From positions 851,574-915,573 of the forward strand of contig NZ_BLVO01000013.1 in assembly GCF_013340285.1 (NCBI RefSeq): a stretch of 64,000 nucleotides of DNA, read 5' to 3'. The notes under the pieces are model-generated. The model did no database searches. It saw only the letters and a list, made by a program, of their open reading frames with translations, and was not told where the DNA came from. The stretch comes from Desulfovibrio subterraneus. Its GTDB lineage: Bacteria; Desulfobacterota; Desulfovibrionia; Desulfovibrionales; Desulfovibrionaceae. Shown piece by piece: positions 29,346-38,241 of the stretch (positions within the stretch are counted from its first letter, which is position 1; the number at the start of each line of letters is the position of its first letter). A program made the position numbers and the translations under genes.

Positions 29346-29376
29346 AGAAAAACGGGCCCGCAGGTGCGGGCCCGTG
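29346..29376 (-). terminator. Terminator after the CBS-domain gene
   Basis: ACGGGCCCGCA and TGCGGGCCCGT (29352-29362 with 29365-29375) form an 11-bp stem with a 2-nt gap, followed on the minus strand by a T run. Confidence 0.88.
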
Positions 29377-29377
29377 A

Positions 29378-30196
29378 TTATTCATGCCTTTCGACGAGAA
29401 TGGTCTGGATCATCTTGGCGTTGGCAGACTTGATGGAAAAGCGGTAGCCTTCAAGCATGAAGGTTTCTCCCGCCTGCGGAACATGGCCTGCCAGCTCGCT
29501 GAGGTAGCCGCCTATGGTTTCCACCTGCTCCGAGGCAAGGCGTATGCCCAGCAAGGGTTCAAGTTCTTCCAGCAGGGCTCTGCCCGAGAGCATGTAGCTT
29601 TCATCCTCAAGCTGTCTGATGTCCTCTTCCTTGGGAAGGTCATACTCGTCGTCGATGTCGCCCACGATGATTTCCAGAATATCTTCAATGGTGACAACGC
29701 CCGAAGTGCCGCCGTATTCATCTACGGCTATGGCGAAATGGAGTTTGCGGGCCCGGAATTCCTGCAGCAGGTCGCTCACCATCTTCGTTTCGGGCACGAA
29801 GAAGGGTTTGCGCATTATGTTTTTGAGAGGAGTTTTGTGCAGGGCAGGATCGTACAGATAACGCAGCACGTCCTTGGCGTAGGCCACGCCGACGATATTG
29901 TCGCGATTTCCTTCATAAATGGGAATTCGCGAATGCCCGGATTCGATTATGAGATTGACGACATCGTTGATGGAGGCGCTCAGTTCGATACAATGGATGT
30001 CCGTTCTCGGCACCATGATTTCGTCCACCTGAGTCTCGTCAAGGCTCAGTACGTTAAGGAGCATGGAACCTTCAGCTGCCTCAAGCTCGCCTTCTTCGCG
30101 GGCTTCGAGAATAGCCTTCTCCACACTGTCTCCGGACTTGTTGTTAAAAATGTTACTGATCAGCGACCAGAGTCGACTGTCCGAACCTCCGTCCAA
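29378..30196 (-). CDS. CBS-domain protein of the CorC/HlyC (magnesium and cobalt efflux) family
   Basis: A 272-residue cytoplasmic protein with two CBS domains (about 60-185, with EIMVPRTDIHCIELSASIND and GHSRIPIYEGNRDNIVGVAY) and a C-terminal CorC_HlyC domain (about 190-270). There is no membrane domain, so it is a CorC-type partner rather than a full CNNM transporter. The TTG at 30196 is preferred: AAGGAG sits 7 nt upstream, and the product then starts MDGGSDSRLW. A second in-frame TTG at 30262 has no such box. The family is linked to Mg/Co efflux, sometimes named after haemolysin; function here is inferred. Confidence 0.85.
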   Translation of the reverse strand: MDGGSDSRLWSLISNIFNNKSGDSVEKAILEAREEGELEAAEGSMLLNVLSLDETQVDEIMVPRTDIHCIELSASINDVVNLIIESGHSRIPIYEGNRDNIVGVAYAKDVLRYLYDPALHKTPLKNIMRKPFFVPETKMVSDLLQEFRARKLHFAIAVDEYGGTSGVVTIEDILEIIVGDIDDEYDLPKEEDIRQLEDESYMLSGRALLEELEPLLGIRLASEQVETIGGYLSELAGHVPQAGETFMLEGYRFSIKSANAKMIQTILVERHE

Positions 30197-30314
30197 AACG
30201 AGTCTCCTTGTTAAGGTTTTTTGATTAAAGGCCAGTGTTTGTCCTTCTGAATTGTGGGACAATATCTGTCACGCACGCATGACGCAAGCGCAAAGAAACG
30301 GGAACGCGTAATTT

Positions 30315-31364
30315 CTATTCAAGTCCCTTTTCCCGGTACAGTTCCAGATGGCGCCGCATGGCCCAGTTGCCAATTTCATCCACTTCATTACCGCGCAATG
30401 GTGGCAGCCAGTAGAGCTCTCCATGGGCGTTTTCCACGGCTTCGGCCCGTTGTATGAACTGCAGGCCGAGGTCCACATCGCGGGTTTCAAAATCCACATA
30501 GGGCATCTGCAGACGGCACAGCAGCCAGTAACGGGTTCTGGTGCCGGTCTCCGGCTCCCACAGGTCCAGCAGAATGAAAATTCTGTCGCCTATGTTGAAT
30601 GAAAGCCCGCATTCCTTGGCATCGTGGCGCTTGATATGCAGCTTGACGCCGCCCGCGGAGATATTGACTAGCCGCACCTGCGCGCGCTTGCCGGGAATGA
30701 AGCTGAGAACGGGTTTGCCCCAGTTCTTGAAATTCATGTCATGCTTGGCATCGGCGAGCAGTTTTTCAGGCCACAGAGCAATGCCCATGATGTATTGCTC
30801 CGGCGGATCAACACGCAGTGCCGCCCGCTTCTGCTTCATTTCCAGTTTCTCGGGAACGGAGAGGTTGAGATGGCAGATTTCGTTGCCTACGGGCCGTATG
30901 CCGATAATGGATGAGGTAAACATGTAGTGCTGGGGTGTACGCTTCTCGTCCTGCATGCGGAAGTAGCAGTCTACGGTTTTGCCGAGCCAGTTGCTGCTGA
31001 TGTTTTTCAGGGAGGAACACTCCATCGTCACAGAGTCCGCTCCCAGGTCATACAGGATGCAGAAGGTGGAGCGACGTTTGTCTGTTTCGGAATGAAACTG
31101 GAGCTCCATCTTGCTGCGCTGGTCCATGGCGTTTTTCAGATCGGTTCGTATGGACTGCGGATCAAGTACCCAGCCGTGCGGAACATATACTGCGGAGCGC
31201 TTGGAGCGTAGCCACATGATAATGATGATGGCAACCAGCACCGCAACAACAGCCAGCAGGACCATTATGACCTGCATGGAAACCATCTCGCGGGCAGATG
31301 TGTCGGTGAAACTGCGACTGATTTCTGAGAAATAGTCTGTGGTCTTGTCCACTGCGGTGATCAT
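30315..31364 (-). CDS. Membrane-anchored PilZ-domain protein
   Basis: A 349-residue protein with one membrane helix (about residues 30-50, VIMVLLAVVAVLVAIIIIMW), a middle beta-rich domain like the YcgR N-terminal domain, and a PilZ domain near 185-300. The c-di-GMP signature is visible: RAALR (RxxxR) and NISAGGV ([D/N]xSxxG). It probably binds c-di-GMP at the membrane, perhaps slowing the motor as a flagellar brake or controlling adhesion. The ATG at 31364 is used; a GTG four codons upstream is possible and neither has a clear ribosome binding site. Confidence 0.83.
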   Translation of the reverse strand: MITAVDKTTDYFSEISRSFTDTSAREMVSMQVIMVLLAVVAVLVAIIIIMWLRSKRSAVYVPHGWVLDPQSIRTDLKNAMDQRSKMELQFHSETDKRRSTFCILYDLGADSVTMECSSLKNISSNWLGKTVDCYFRMQDEKRTPQHYMFTSSIIGIRPVGNEICHLNLSVPEKLEMKQKRAALRVDPPEQYIMGIALWPEKLLADAKHDMNFKNWGKPVLSFIPGKRAQVRLVNISAGGVKLHIKRHDAKECGLSFNIGDRIFILLDLWEPETGTRTRYWLLCRLQMPYVDFETRDVDLGLQFIQRAEAVENAHGELYWLPPLRGNEVDEIGNWAMRRHLELYREKGLE

Positions 31365-31792
31365 GGGAAATCGCACGGTCTTATTTCTTATCCGGATAGG
31401 TTATGTGTTTTTCCGGTTGCTTGCCCCTTTTCAGACGGGCGAGCAGTCTGCATGGTTTTCCGTGTACCGCGAAAGGTCTGCCGCAAGGCCGACTATCCAT
31501 TATATATAAAGAAGAAAATGCCGGTACAGTCAACTACCCGTCACCTGCCACCCGATGGGCAATGGGGGCGGTATAGTGGATAACAGGAACGGAAAACAGA
31601 AGCATAAAGCCAGAAAGAAGTATTTTGTTGTTTACAATCAGTATGTTGCCTGGTGTGCGAGACTTTTCCGGAGCTGTTGCGGGCAGCCTGTCTCTTCCGC
31701 TGCAGAATTCTCTTTTCGCGCGGCCGTGGCACGCAAAGAAAATTTTGCAGTCCGAGGCAATTTATATTGCAAGAACAGGTCCATATGCAACT
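31365..31792. other. Non-coding stretch between PilZ gene and mnmG
   Basis: About 430 bp with no convincing gene. Short open frames here lack family resemblance or ribosome binding sites. On the minus strand TTGACT (31528-31533) and TATAAT (31499-31504) look like promoter boxes but are 23 nt apart, too far for a normal promoter. Confidence 0.4.
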
Positions 31793-31822
31793 GAAAAGCC
31801 TGCAGATATGGAGCGTGCAGGC
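31793..31822 (-). terminator. Terminator after mnmG
   Basis: GCCTGCA (31798-31804) and TGCAGGC (31816-31822) form a 7-bp stem with an 11-nt loop, followed on the minus strand by TTTT. Confidence 0.7.
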
Positions 31823-31854
31823 ACTGATGTGCTGCAGGGAAAACCGGATTTGGA

Positions 31855-33738
31855 TCAGGCTCTGCGTTCCAGCTTTTTGAGGTGGATTTCAAGGCAGGCA
31901 ATTGCGGCAGGAGTTATGCCGGATATGCGGGATGCCTGCCCCAGAGTGCGGGGGCGGATGCTGCTCAGCTTTTCCACTGCTTCACGGGTCAGACCGGAGA
32001 CCTCGCCGTATGCCATGTCTTCGGGCAGCACAGTGTGTTCGGAGCGCGCAAAGCGTTCCACCAGTTCTTCCTGACGGCGCAGGTAACCGGCGTATTTGGT
32101 TATCGTTTCCGCTTCGCGCAGAGATTCTTCGGGAAAGCTCGTTATCTCGGGCCAGAAGGGAACCAGATCGGCTATGTGCAACGCCGGTCTGCGCAGCAGG
32201 TCTCCCAGGGTTATGGCTTTGCTGGGGGAGGCCTCATTCATGCCTTCAAGAATGGCCCGCGTTTCGGCATCTGGACGGATGCGGCGTTCTTCCAGTTCCG
32301 CAAGCAGGGTATCCAGAGCCGCATGTTTTGCGGAGTATTGCGCCCATTGTTCATCCTTCACAAGTCCGAGCTCTCGGCCTATGGCGGTCAGCCGTCTGTC
32401 GGCATTGCTTTCGCGCAGCAGCAGGCGGTGCTCGGCGCGGGACGTGAACATGCGGTACGGCTCCTTGGTTCCCTTGGTGACAAGGTCGTCCACCAGCACG
32501 GCCATGTATGCCTGGTCGCGGCCGGGAACAAAGGGGGCTCTGCCCGTCAGGGTACAGAAGGCATTGAGCGCTGCCCAGAGGCCCTGCGCCGCGGCTTCTT
32601 CATAGCCGGAAGTACCGTTGACCTGTCCAGCCAGATAGAGTCCGGACAGGCATTTGGTTTCCAGCGTGGCGTGCAGCTGGGTCGGATTGGCGTAGTCATA
32701 TTCAATGGCATAGCCGGGGCGCACGATCTGTGCTTTTTCCAGACCGGGAATGGAGGCGATCATGGCCTTTTGCACATCCAGCGGCAGACTGGTGGGAATG
32801 CCGTTAGGGTAGCATTCGGGGCTGTTTGCCCCTTCCGGCTCGACAAAAATCTGATGCCGTCCCTTTTCGGGAAAGCGCGCCACCTTGTCTTCGATGGAAG
32901 GGCAGTAGCGTGCGCCCGTGCCTTCAATCACGCCCGTGAACATGGGCGAACGGTCAAACCCTGAGCGAATGGCCGCATGGGTCTGTTCGTTGGTCCATGT
33001 GACATGGCAGGGCAACTGCGGCATTTTTGCTTCCGTGGAGCGGAAGCTGAACAGGGGCGGCGGGGTGTCGCCTGTCTGCTCTTCCATGACGGAAAAATCG
33101 ATGCTGCTTTTCAGCAGACGCGGCGTGGTGCCTGTCTTGAGCCGTCCGAGGGTCAGGCCCACGGACTCAAGGGATTTAGAAAGATTCATGGCGGCAGGAT
33201 CGCCAAGGCGGCCGCCGGCGAAATTGGTGAGCCCCACATGGATGAGCCCGCGCATGAAGGTGCCTGCCGTGATGATGACGGTGCTGGCGCGGAAGGTCTG
33301 CTGAAGGCGGGTACGAACACCGGCGCAGCGGCCGTTTTCCACCAGAATCTCTTCAGCGGTGTCCTGCCAGACCCACAGTGTTTCCTGCGCATAGATGTCA
33401 CGCTTGACCACACGCATGTATTCGTCGCGGTCAATCTGGGCGCGGGTGGCGTGCACTGCGGGGCCCTTGCTGGTGTTCAGCGTGCGGAACTGTATGCCTG
33501 CCTGATCGGCCCACAGACCCATCATGCCGCCAAGTGCGTCAATTTCGCGGACCATATGTCCTTTGGCAAGCCCGCCGATGGCAGGATTGCAGGAAAGGGC
33601 GCCGATATGATCGGCGTTTATGGTCATGAGCATGGTGTTCAGGCCAAGGTTGCTTGCCGCCATGGCGGCTTCGCATCCGGCATGGCCGGCACCTACGACG
33701 ATGACGTCAAAAACTTCCGGGGGCAGGGACTTCAGCAT
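31855..33738 (-). CDS. mnmG: tRNA uridine 5-carboxymethylaminomethyl modification enzyme, FAD subunit
   Basis: With MnmE modifies wobble uridine 34 of several tRNAs. The 627-residue protein has the FAD motif [14 protein letters not shown] near 10-23, the [20 protein letters not shown] stretch, [11 protein letters not shown], and the C-terminal helical domain. Length is normal. The ATG at 33738 is chosen by homology; the in-frame TTG nine codons upstream is unlikely and the ribosome binding site is weak. No mnmE gene is in the window. Confidence 0.95.
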   Translation of the reverse strand: MLKSLPPEVFDVIVVGAGHAGCEAAMAASNLGLNTMLMTINADHIGALSCNPAIGGLAKGHMVREIDALGGMMGLWADQAGIQFRTLNTSKGPAVHATRAQIDRDEYMRVVKRDIYAQETLWVWQDTAEEILVENGRCAGVRTRLQQTFRASTVIITAGTFMRGLIHVGLTNFAGGRLGDPAAMNLSKSLESVGLTLGRLKTGTTPRLLKSSIDFSVMEEQTGDTPPPLFSFRSTEAKMPQLPCHVTWTNEQTHAAIRSGFDRSPMFTGVIEGTGARYCPSIEDKVARFPEKGRHQIFVEPEGANSPECYPNGIPTSLPLDVQKAMIASIPGLEKAQIVRPGYAIEYDYANPTQLHATLETKCLSGLYLAGQVNGTSGYEEAAAQGLWAALNAFCTLTGRAPFVPGRDQAYMAVLVDDLVTKGTKEPYRMFTSRAEHRLLLRESNADRRLTAIGRELGLVKDEQWAQYSAKHAALDTLLAELEERRIRPDAETRAILEGMNEASPSKAITLGDLLRRPALHIADLVPFWPEITSFPEESLREAETITKYAGYLRRQEELVERFARSEHTVLPEDMAYGEVSGLTREAVEKLSSIRPRTLGQASRISGITPAAIACLEIHLKKLERRA

Positions 33739-33801
33739 GGGCGTTAGGGGTGCTCCGGAGCACAAAGTGCCCCGGAGCTGGTAGTCGTGAATGTTGTTGA
33801 C

Positions 33802-35025
33802 CTACTTGTCGAAAAGCAGGCGGGTCATCACCTTGGCATCATTGATGTTGATGGAGATGAGTGATTTTTCGTCAGGCTGGTGGGCATTGCCGCTCAGGGT
33901 GCTCCAGCAGGCCACTTCAAGACCGTGAACACGCATGTGTGCGGCAACTGTGCCTCCGCCTATGCCCATGGGGCGAGCCTCTACGTTGTAGACTTCGCGG
34001 ATGGCCACGGCAAGGCGCTTTACCACATCACAGTCGGCCGGAGTGGCATCGGTGGACTGGTTGGCCTGAACATCGTCAAGGCTGATGGAAACACCTCTGA
34101 AAGCTTCCACTTCATCAGCCAGCTTACGGATGGCGGCACGCACGTCTGCAAGGTCGTAACCGGGCAGCACGCGGCAGTCGATGTAGAAGACATCAAGACC
34201 GGGAACCGTGTTCACGTTCTCGACGTTCAGTTCCTTCTTGGTGGGAGTGAAGGTGGAAATATTGGGCTCGAACAGTTCGTCCACGCGGGGGAAGGTGTCG
34301 TGCAGGCTGCGCACCTTGAGAATCATCTCTGCTGCGGCTTCGAGCGAGTTGATGCCGAGGGCGGGGCGGGATGCATGGCACTGCTTGCCGCGCACGGTCA
34401 CCTTGAGCCAGAGAATGGATTTTTCCGCCACCTCGATCATGGAGCCGTCTGCATTGCCCACGTCGGGTACCACGATCAGGTCGTCCTTGGCAAAGAGTTC
34501 GGGCTTGGTCTGCATGATGTAGTCAAGGCCGTATTTGCTGCCGGTTTCTTCATCGGCCACAAGAATGAGGCCCAGCGTGAAGTCGGGCGTAACGCCTTGT
34601 GCCACAAGGGCCTTGGCGGTGAGCAGGGATGAAACTATGCCCTGCTGGTTGTCTTCCACACCACGTCCGCAGAGAACGTCGCCGTCTACCTGCACCTGCC
34701 AGGGATCATTGGTCCACAGGGCCAGATCGCCGGTGGGTACGACGTCAGTATGGGCAAGCAGCCACACGGTTCTGGAGCTTTTGCCGGGAACGCGGGCGAT
34801 GAGCGTGGGGCGGTAACCGCAGGGAACGCGATCGTCAGGGGCGCGAACTTCTTCAACATCAGTGATGCCGTTGGCCGCAAGCCACCCTTTGAGATATTCG
34901 GCCTTTTCAATTTCCCCGATGCCGCCTGCGGAAGGGCAGAGGGCAGGGCGGGCCGTCATTTGCGTCTGCAGTTCGATGACAAGATCGCGCTGGTTGTCGA
35001 GAAAGGTGTAGAGTTGTTCCAGCAT
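33802..35025 (-). CDS. M20 family metallopeptidase (ArgE/DapE/dipeptidase-like)
   Basis: Zinc-dependent amidohydrolase of 407 residues. Metal ligands are in LLAHTDVVPTGD, GRGVEDNQQGIVSSL and the DEETGSKYG stretch; the C-terminal ligand region is GGGTVAAHM. A dimerisation domain lies in the middle. It likely removes an acyl group or splits a dipeptide; the family does not fix the substrate, and the ARGE/DAPE/carboxypeptidase split cannot be made from sequence alone. The ATG at 35025 has GGAG 7 nt upstream, versus an upstream in-frame start at 35058. Confidence 0.88.
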   Translation of the reverse strand: MLEQLYTFLDNQRDLVIELQTQMTARPALCPSAGGIGEIEKAEYLKGWLAANGITDVEEVRAPDDRVPCGYRPTLIARVPGKSSRTVWLLAHTDVVPTGDLALWTNDPWQVQVDGDVLCGRGVEDNQQGIVSSLLTAKALVAQGVTPDFTLGLILVADEETGSKYGLDYIMQTKPELFAKDDLIVVPDVGNADGSMIEVAEKSILWLKVTVRGKQCHASRPALGINSLEAAAEMILKVRSLHDTFPRVDELFEPNISTFTPTKKELNVENVNTVPGLDVFYIDCRVLPGYDLADVRAAIRKLADEVEAFRGVSISLDDVQANQSTDATPADCDVVKRLAVAIREVYNVEARPMGIGGGTVAAHMRVHGLEVACWSTLSGNAHQPDEKSLISININDAKVMTRLLFDK

Positions 35026-35160
35026 GACTATGCTCCGGTGATGATGGTTGGCGGGCACAGGAGGCTTTCCATACCATTCTGCACGGCTGGGAACGTGTGC
35101 CGTGTGCTGTGAAGAGGCGGCTCCACTGCCCGAAGATCGTTCGGCCGATGATCAAAGGGA

Positions 35161-35201
35161 AAGAAAAAACGGGAAGGCTGCCGAAGCGCACCTTCCCGTT
35201 T
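35161..35201 (-). terminator. Terminator after the PxxKW gene
   Basis: AAACGGGAAGG (35167-35177) pairs with CCTTCCCGTTT (35191-35201); on the minus strand it is followed by a T-rich run. Confidence 0.9.
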
Positions 35202-35221
35202 GTCGGCTGTGAAAGAAGAGC

Positions 35222-35494
35222 CTAGCGGCCCTTGGCAGCGCGCTTGGATGCCTTGAGGGGGTTGATCTTGACCTTGCCGGTCTTGTCAACGCTGGCCTTA
35301 ACGTGGGTGGCGAAGTTGCAAACGCCGAGGGCCCACTTGCTCTGGGGCTGAGCATAGCTGCCGCAGTAGTTCTGACCTTCAAACTGCTTGCTACGTTCGC
35401 AGCCCTCGCACTTCTCAACTACGGGCTGGCAGATGACGCCGTTGTAGAGCATCCCCTCTGCGGTCATGACTGCACCTTCAAATACTGCACTCAT
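35222..35494 (-). CDS. PxxKW family cysteine-rich protein
   Basis: A 90-residue protein with six cysteines in a CxxxxxxKCxxCxR, YCGSY, and GVCNFATH arrangement, and PQSKW at about residues 53-57 that gives the family its name. The cysteine pattern suggests metal or Fe-S binding, but function is unknown. The C-terminal end is basic (lysine and arginine rich). AGGAGG precedes the ATG. The upstream leader holds a GC-rich hairpin and a palindrome over a TATAAT box. No signal peptide is seen. Confidence 0.86.
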   Translation of the reverse strand: MSAVFEGAVMTAEGMLYNGVICQPVVEKCEGCERSKQFEGQNYCGSYAQPQSKWALGVCNFATHVKASVDKTGKVKINPLKASKRAAKGR

Positions 35495-35511
35495 TGTATC
35501 GTCCTCCTGGA

Positions 35512-35569
35512 TCGCGCGGGCTGCGCGCGAATATTGTTCTTGAAAGCAGGGATCAATTATATAGATCCC
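35512..35569 (-). promoter_or_regulatory. Leader hairpin and operator-like palindrome upstream of the PxxKW gene
   Basis: TCGCGCG (35512-35518) and CGCGCGA (35524-35530) form a 7-bp hairpin just above the Shine-Dalgarno. GGGATC (35549-35554) and GATCCC (35564-35569) flank the sequence TATATAATT on the minus strand, so the palindrome overlaps a good -10 box. A TTGACT box upstream is at sub-optimal spacing (14 nt). Confidence 0.5.
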
Positions 35570-35686
35570 GGCAAAAGTCAACATAAAAGTGTCTGTTCCA
35601 ATCGAATCTCTAGATTTTATACATAAAGCCGTCAACTGTCGAGTATGATGCGCATTTCAAAGCCCGCACAGGCGCCAGCGTGTGCC

Positions 35687-35726
35687 TCGCCCGTGATGTC
35701 GCCCGTGATGTCGCCCATGATGTCGC
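35687..35726. repeat. 12-bp tandem repeat at the mtaD stop codon
   Basis: TCGCCCGTGATG at 35687-35698 and 35699-35710, TCGCCCATGATG at 35711-35722, and a partial TCGC at 35723-35726. The last partial unit touches the stop codon of the downstream end of the amidohydrolase gene. Confidence 0.9.
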
Positions 35727-37045
35727 TAGACCAGCTTGCTGCGCACCCAGTCCCGAACAGCACGAATTTCCGCTACAAGAGCGGGGTAGTCTATCCGAAG
35801 ATATGTACCATCATTATATAATACCTCGCCTGAAACCATGGTCATGCGTACTTCGGCTCCCGTGGCAGCATACACCGCATGAGAAACGGGATTGTGGAGG
35901 GGGAGCAGGTTGGGGGCATTCAGGTCGAGCGCGATCATGTCTGCCTTCATTCCCGGTGCAATGCTGCCGATATCCTGCCTGTGCATGGCGGCTGCACCGC
36001 CGAGGGTGGCCATGTCCAGAACGGACTGAGCGGGTGCGCATGTAGGGTCCATGCTGTGCACCTTGTGCAACAGCGCGCAGGAGGTCATCTCCGTGAACAT
36101 GTTCAGGGCGTTGTTCGAGGCGGCTCCGTCCGTGCCGAGGCTGACCCTTACTCCTTTTTCAAGCATGTAGGGTATGTTCGCAATGCCGGAGGCAAGCTTC
36201 ATGTTGCTTTCAGGATTGTGGGCAACCACGGTGCCGGTTTCCGCCAGCAGGTCGATTTCGGCTTCTGTCAGGTCCACTGCGTGTGCGATGGTGGTGCGGG
36301 GGGAAAGAAGGCCGAGATCATGGGCATACGGCACTGGCCGCTTGCCGAATGCCTTGAGGCACTGCTCGGTTTCCGTCGGAGTTTCCCCGAGATGGATGTT
36401 GATGGGAAGATCAAGTTCTTCGGCAAGCTCGCGGCAGCGGGTGAGTATTGCCGGTGTGGTGGTATAGACTGCATGAGGCATGACGGATTGGGAGATGCGC
36501 GGATGGTTCTTCCACTTGGCGTGCAGCTCTTTCACTATCTCGAATCCACGGTCGGTGTTCGGGTAGGCGGGGGAGGGGAACATGAAAATGCCCTCGCCGC
36601 CGAGAATGCGCAGTCCGGCTTTGTCCACAGCTGAATAGGTGGCGTCTTCCAGAAGGTACATGTCGCAGAATGAGGTGGTGCCGAGCCGTGTCATCTCCGC
36701 ACAGGCGAGCAGGGCACCGAGTTCAACGAAATCCCTGTTCAGATGCTGTTCCACAGGAAAGATGTGCTTGGTGAGCCATTCCATCAGGGGCAGGTCATCC
36801 GCAACGCCTCTGAGCAGAGTCATGGCCGCATGGGTATGCGCATTGACGAGACCGGGCATGACCAGCACGTTGCCGAGATCGAGCGTGTTAACCGGCTGGT
36901 AGCGGTTGCTGATTTCTTCCCAGCTTCCGACGTCGGTAATGGTGTCGCCCGTTATGGCTATGCCGCCCTGTTCAATGACGGTTCTGAGAGGATTCTGCGT
37001 GAGAATCTGGTCGGCTCTGACGAGAAGGTCGCACACCGTTGTCAT
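35726..37045 (-). CDS. mtaD: 5-methylthioadenosine/S-adenosylhomocysteine deaminase family amidohydrolase
   Basis: Cytoplasmic metal-dependent deaminase of 439 residues. The HxH metal site is VNAHTHAAMTLLRG, the third histidine is in INIHLGET, and the acid/base aspartate in SLGTDGAASNN. The family deaminates S-adenosylhomocysteine, methylthioadenosine or related adenosines; exact substrate is not fixed by sequence. The ATG at 37045 has GGAG 8 nt upstream; the longer frame from 37186 adds 47 unsupported residues. A tandem repeat lies at its 3' end. Confidence 0.87.
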   Translation of the reverse strand: MTTVCDLLVRADQILTQNPLRTVIEQGGIAITGDTITDVGSWEEISNRYQPVNTLDLGNVLVMPGLVNAHTHAAMTLLRGVADDLPLMEWLTKHIFPVEQHLNRDFVELGALLACAEMTRLGTTSFCDMYLLEDATYSAVDKAGLRILGGEGIFMFPSPAYPNTDRGFEIVKELHAKWKNHPRISQSVMPHAVYTTTPAILTRCRELAEELDLPINIHLGETPTETEQCLKAFGKRPVPYAHDLGLLSPRTTIAHAVDLTEAEIDLLAETGTVVAHNPESNMKLASGIANIPYMLEKGVRVSLGTDGAASNNALNMFTEMTSCALLHKVHSMDPTCAPAQSVLDMATLGGAAAMHRQDIGSIAPGMKADMIALDLNAPNLLPLHNPVSHAVYAATGAEVRMTMVSGEVLYNDGTYLRIDYPALVAEIRAVRDWVRSKLV

Positions 37046-37203
37046 GCGCAGGTCTCCGTGGGGTTCGTTGAGTGTGAGTGGGGCAATGCCGATTGTGCTG
37101 TGGCGGCAATCAAAATATGGTATCGTCGCCGCAGGCGCAAGCCAATTGCGATGCGTAATATGATGCTGCAGCTGCAGGCACATCATTAATAATTGGAGGA
37201 AGG

Positions 37204-37953
37204 ATGAAAACGGGTTGTTTGTTGATACATGGTTGGGCCGGAGCCCCTTTTGAGATGGAGCCGCTTGTTCATCCTCTTGAGGTTTTCGGGTGCGTGGTGA
37301 GCAATTGTACGCTCCCCGGACATGGGACGACCTTTGATGATTTTTGCACTACATGGTTTGAAGACTGGGCCGCAGGTGCCGAGCAGGCATATGAAGAGCT
37401 TGCACAGCGCGTGGACAGGGTTGTGGTGATAGGGCTTTCCATGGGCGGAACACTCGCGCTGCACCTGGCGTCGAAGTACCCCGTTGCCGGTGTGGTGACA
37501 ATGGCTTCGCCAGTTTACGTATATAAGTTGTTTCCCCCGCAGATGAAGGATTGGCGGTTGCCGTTTGTCGGTCTTCTGCGGCATGTGCGCCCCATATGGC
37601 CGGGAAGCCCCAGAAGGGCGGAGGCGAATGAAATTGCCCCCTGGGAGGGGTATGACGGAGTAACAAGCCTTCCGCAGCTGTGGAGCCTCATGGAAGGCGT
37701 GAAGAAAGCGGGACGTACTCTGGACCGCGTGACGGCCCCCTTGCTGGCCATGCATTGCCCGACAGACAGGACCGCGCCATCGGGTAACGTGTGGGAGATA
37801 ATGCGCAAGGTTTCGTCAAAATACAGGAGAATGGAGCTGATTCCCATCGAAGAGACAGTTACAGCGCACCATATGCTGACAACTCACAGGGAAACGAGAG
37901 AGCGCGTTTGCGGACTTATTCAAGACTTTCTGGTCAAAACAGTTGGTTTGTAG
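37204..37953 (+). CDS. Carboxylesterase-like alpha/beta hydrolase
   Basis: A 249-residue protein resembling Est30-type carboxylesterases and monoacylglycerol lipases. Nucleophile serine is S79 in GLSMGGTLAL, the oxyanion/first loop is LIHGWAGAPFEM, the acid is in CPTDRTAP and the histidine is in HHMLTT near 220. No signal peptide, so cytoplasmic. TTGGAGGAAGG precedes the ATG. It is divergent from mtaD and precedes the glutamate synthase leader; its substrate is unknown. Confidence 0.86.
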   Translation: MKTGCLLIHGWAGAPFEMEPLVHPLEVFGCVVSNCTLPGHGTTFDDFCTTWFEDWAAGAEQAYEELAQRVDRVVVIGLSMGGTLALHLASKYPVAGVVTMASPVYVYKLFPPQMKDWRLPFVGLLRHVRPIWPGSPRRAEANEIAPWEGYDGVTSLPQLWSLMEGVKKAGRTLDRVTAPLLAMHCPTDRTAPSGNVWEIMRKVSSKYRRMELIPIEETVTAHHMLTTHRETRERVCGLIQDFLVKTVGL

Positions 37954-38241
37954 ACAAAATTGTAAACGAGTGGACGCACAGTTTTTTGTGACAATTTCGT
38001 CATATTATATATTAACATGCTGTATTTAAAAAATATAAGAACGATTTTCGAGCGAGGTGACAAGATGGCCACATGTGCTTGTTGACAATTTTAGTATTTT
38101 CACGCTAATTCGTACTTCCGTTCAATGAGAAATGCCCTCAAAGCGTTTTTTCGCTTTTTTTATCAAAATTGTTAGCGGGTCCGGATGGACGGGGTGAGGG
38201 GATCCGACCGCCCGCTCTCTGCGCAAAGCGAGGAGACTGTC
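37954..38241 (+). promoter_or_regulatory. AT-rich leader of the glutamate synthase operon
   Basis: A sigma-70-like promoter is seen: TTGACA at 38082-38087 and GCTAAT at 38104-38109, 16 nt apart. Downstream is AAAGCG (38140-38145) pairing with CGCTTT (38152-38157), followed by T residues to 38161, a possible intrinsic attenuator about 80 bp before the start codon. The motif ACAATTT or its complement recurs at about 37956, 37991, 38085 and 38165. Confidence 0.5.

Noticed and set aside
31541-31901. Small open frames between the PilZ gene and mnmG
   Set aside because: No ribosome binding site, no family resemblance, and the frames overlap each other and the mnmG terminator.
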